Below, piece by piece: positions 62,362 through 64,000 of a stretch of DNA of 64,000 nucleotides (position 1 is the stretch's first letter; each line of letters starts with the position of its first letter). This stretch comes from Haloferax marinum (GTDB taxonomy: Archaea > Halobacteriota > Halobacteria > Halobacteriales > Haloferacaceae): NCBI RefSeq assembly GCF_009674625.1, contig NZ_WKJQ01000001.1:2666001-2730000 (forward strand), given 5' to 3'. The position numbers were made by a program, and so were the translations under genes. The notes beneath the pieces were generated by a model, which saw nothing but the letters and a program-made list of their open reading frames with translations, was not told where the DNA came from and did not search any database.

Positions 62362-62757
62362 ATGACCCGATTCGAGGCAGACTCTCCCCGTGAGCGTCGG
62401 AAACTCTTCGCCGACGCAGTCGTGGCACATCGCAACCGTGGAAGCGCCTTCCTCACGATCGAAGCCGAACGTGACCCGGACGTCGACGGAGAAGACCCCG
62501 GTCCGTGGATTCAGTTCGCCGAACGGACGTTCAACATGGACGTGACCGACGAGGAACTCGACCACCTGAAGGGCCTCCTCGACGAGTTCCCCGAGTTCCG
62601 CATCGACCAACTGGAGAGTCCGGAGGAAGCAGAGGGAACGAACGTCAGAATCTCTGCGCGGTCCGACGCGAACCGCCTCGCTGGCTTCGTCGACCGTGTC
62701 TTCCAGGTCGTCTACGGCCGGTCGGACGACTACCAGGCGTGGGTTACCGCCATCTGA
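62362..62757 (+). CDS. Conserved hypothetical protein
   Basis: The 131-residue soluble acidic protein starts MTRFEADSPRERRKLFADAVVAHRNRG. It contains PWIQFAERTFNMDVTDEELDHLKGLLDEFPEF and ends VDRVFQVVYGRSDDYQAWVTAI. It is mostly helical. I recognise it only as the kind of small conserved protein shared by haloarchaea. The start is supported by a TATA-like GGTTTTTGTACC ~28 bases upstream. Confidence 0.7.
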   Translation: MTRFEADSPRERRKLFADAVVAHRNRGSAFLTIEAERDPDVDGEDPGPWIQFAERTFNMDVTDEELDHLKGLLDEFPEFRIDQLESPEEAEGTNVRISARSDANRLAGFVDRVFQVVYGRSDDYQAWVTAI

Positions 62758-62967
62758 GAGAGGGAAGTTAACGAACGTCCCATAATCCCGGCGAGTTTCG
62801 CCGACTCGGGGGCGGGATTTGCGAACTTCTATACCAATTCGCGTTCAAGCCGGCGATATGAACTCCCGACGGTCACATTGTGAATCGGGCGCGTTTCAGC
62901 CCGACACAATCCCGTTCCGCCGGGTCGAATCGCTCGCTTCACACTCGAAAACGACGTGGTCTCTACT

Positions 62968-63465
62968 ATGACGACACGACCTGAACCACTGTTCTCGCGT
63001 CCGCTCGTCCCGCTCGCGAACGAGGAGGACGCCGAGGTAACGTGTGGCGTCGCGTTCCCGCGAATCGCGGCAACCGATGGCCGGGCGTACGTCGTCCACG
63101 TCATCGAGAAAGCCGGTGGCGCACCGGACAAAGCGGGCGTCGAGCAACGCGAAGAGCTCGCAGAAGACGTGTTCGACATCGCTCGTCGCGCCGCCGACGC
63201 TGCCGACATCGAACTAGAGACCGACCTCCGATTCGACACCGACGTTGGCGACGCCATCCTCGACGCCGCTTCCGAGGTCGATGCCTCGGCTATCGTCTTC
63301 ACGCCTCGCGGTGGTCGCTCGTGGTGGGACATCTTCTCCGGCGACGTTCGCGACCGGTTGATTCGCAAGAGCGACCGCCCAGTGGTCGTCCTTCCCGGCG
63401 ACGACGTCGAACTCGAATCGGGGAGCGAAACTGAACCAGACGGCGAAACGGACGGTGAGAAATGA
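62968..63465 (+). CDS. Universal stress protein (divergent, UspA-like)
   Basis: The 165-residue protein has the Usp fold: PLFSRPLVPLANEEDAEVTCG at the start, YVVHVIEKAGGAP, and ASAIVFTPRGGRSWWDIFSGDVRDRLIRKSDRPVVVLPG. The usual ATP-binding G-x2-G-x9-G pattern is only partly kept, so ATP binding is uncertain. An acidic tail follows. The stop overlaps the start of the permease by four bases. Such Usp-permease pairs are common in haloarchaea and suggest that Usp regulates the transporter. Confidence 0.85.
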   Translation: MTTRPEPLFSRPLVPLANEEDAEVTCGVAFPRIAATDGRAYVVHVIEKAGGAPDKAGVEQREELAEDVFDIARRAADAADIELETDLRFDTDVGDAILDAASEVDASAIVFTPRGGRSWWDIFSGDVRDRLIRKSDRPVVVLPGDDVELESGSETEPDGETDGEK

Positions 63466-64000
63466 CGGACGAGGAACTCGCAAAAGACCTTGGCCCGCTC
63501 GCAGCGCTGACTATCGGTATCGGGACGATGATCGGCGCAGGTATCTTCGTCCTGCCCGGTGCGGCCGTCCTTCAGGCAGGGCCACTCGCCGCTGCCGCGT
63601 TCGTCCTGGGCGGCGTCATCGCACTGCTGACCGCCGCGTCCGCTAGTGAACTCGGGACGGCGATGCCGAAATCTGGCGGTGCGTACTACTACATCAACCA
63701 CGCACTCGGGCCACTGTTCGGCAGCGTCGCCGGATGGGGTAACTGGATGGGCCTCGCGTTCGCGTCCGCGTTCTACATGACTGGCTTCGGCCAGTACGTC
63801 GTCACGTTCCTCGCGGTACCGAGTCTCGTGATTGGGGGGATAACCATCTCCGGCGTCAAACTCGTCGCCCTCGCCGGTGGGTCGCTGTTCGTCTTCGTCA
63901 ACTACGTCGGCGCGAAAGAGACTGGACGACTGCAGAACGCTATCGTCATCATCCTGCTCGGAATCCTCGCAGTGTTCACCGTCTTCGGCCTGCTGAACGC
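63462..64000 (+). CDS. APC-family amino-acid permease (truncated by window end)
   Basis: The open frame from ATG 63462 continues to the last base. The visible 179 residues include TIGIGTMIGAGIFVLPG (the unwound helix 1 substrate site), SELGTAMPKSGGAYYYINHALGP and GSVAGWGNWMGLAFA, typical of APC-superfamily permeases. It overlaps the preceding Usp gene by four bases, so the two are translated together. The rest lies outside this window. Confidence 0.9.
   Translation, partial: MTDEELAKDLGPLAALTIGIGTMIGAGIFVLPGAAVLQAGPLAAAAFVLGGVIALLTAASASELGTAMPKSGGAYYYINHALGPLFGSVAGWGNWMGLAFASAFYMTGFGQYVVTFLAVPSLVIGGITISGVKLVALAGGSLFVFVNYVGAKETGRLQNAIVIILLGILAVFTVFGLLN

Overview
The window is chromosomal DNA of a halophilic archaeon. 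The proteins are strongly acidic and GC-rich, many genes have a TATA element about 25-30 bases before a leaderless start, and there is an S-layer glycoprotein with a PGF-type C-terminus, archaeal pilins, a Cbf5-Cmk-EMC3-Adk block and a three-part propionyl-CoA carboxylase that includes the small PccX subunit. Gene content and order fit Haloferax or a close relative. The species assignment is an inference.

0-8 kb: an aldo/keto reductase and a DUF1684 protein, then four type IV pilin genes in a row on the minus strand, two of them preceded by near-identical promoter-bearing spacers. These diverge from an S-layer glycoprotein gene across a 0.65-kb regulatory region. 8-17 kb: a class II ribonucleotide reductase, the trpD-trpF-trpE-trpG operon with a palindromic operator-like site next to its TATA box, and two identical tRNA-Val(GAC) genes followed by palindromic DNA. 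17-27 kb: small membrane, CBS and lipoprotein genes, sucC-sucD, two oxidoreductases and two sodium:solute (NSS) symporters.

27-44 kb: pccB-pccX, a glycerophosphodiesterase and ribosomal protein S17e; then a tightly overlapping cofD / Dus-like / CitG-like / DUF447 operon, which looks like a cofactor pathway. Two paralogous HD-domain phosphohydrolases flank a DUF5518 gene. After these come an amidohydrolase, a universal stress protein with a striking operator arrangement, birA (carrying an in-frame palindromic insert), pccA and asd. PccA, PccB and PccX should form one enzyme that BirA biotinylates, although the genes are about 12 kb apart.

44-57 kb: accessory cell-surface genes: a GNAT acetyltransferase, HPP protein, lipoprotein, GT61 glycosyltransferase, DUF1616 protein, Tat-exported proteins, oligosaccharide flippase, sulfatase-like protein, beta-helix protein and a large polytopic membrane protein. 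These probably make, move or decorate surface glycans. The segment ends at a hairpin cluster beside tRNA-Pro(GGG). 57.7-64 kb: the conserved archaeal cbf5-cmk-EMC3-adk block, a YeiH-type transporter, a small conserved protein, and a universal stress protein overlapping an amino-acid permease that runs off the end.

The most unusual signals are non-coding: (1) short tandem duplications that repeatedly lie on or just after stop codons; (2) three adjacent hairpins inserted in frame in birA; (3) a TGTACA-type operator on the trp promoter; (4) paired TGTCACnAAGTG sites at the usp promoter; (5) a stem-loop in the pilin leader. No integrase, transposase, CRISPR array or rRNA gene was seen.
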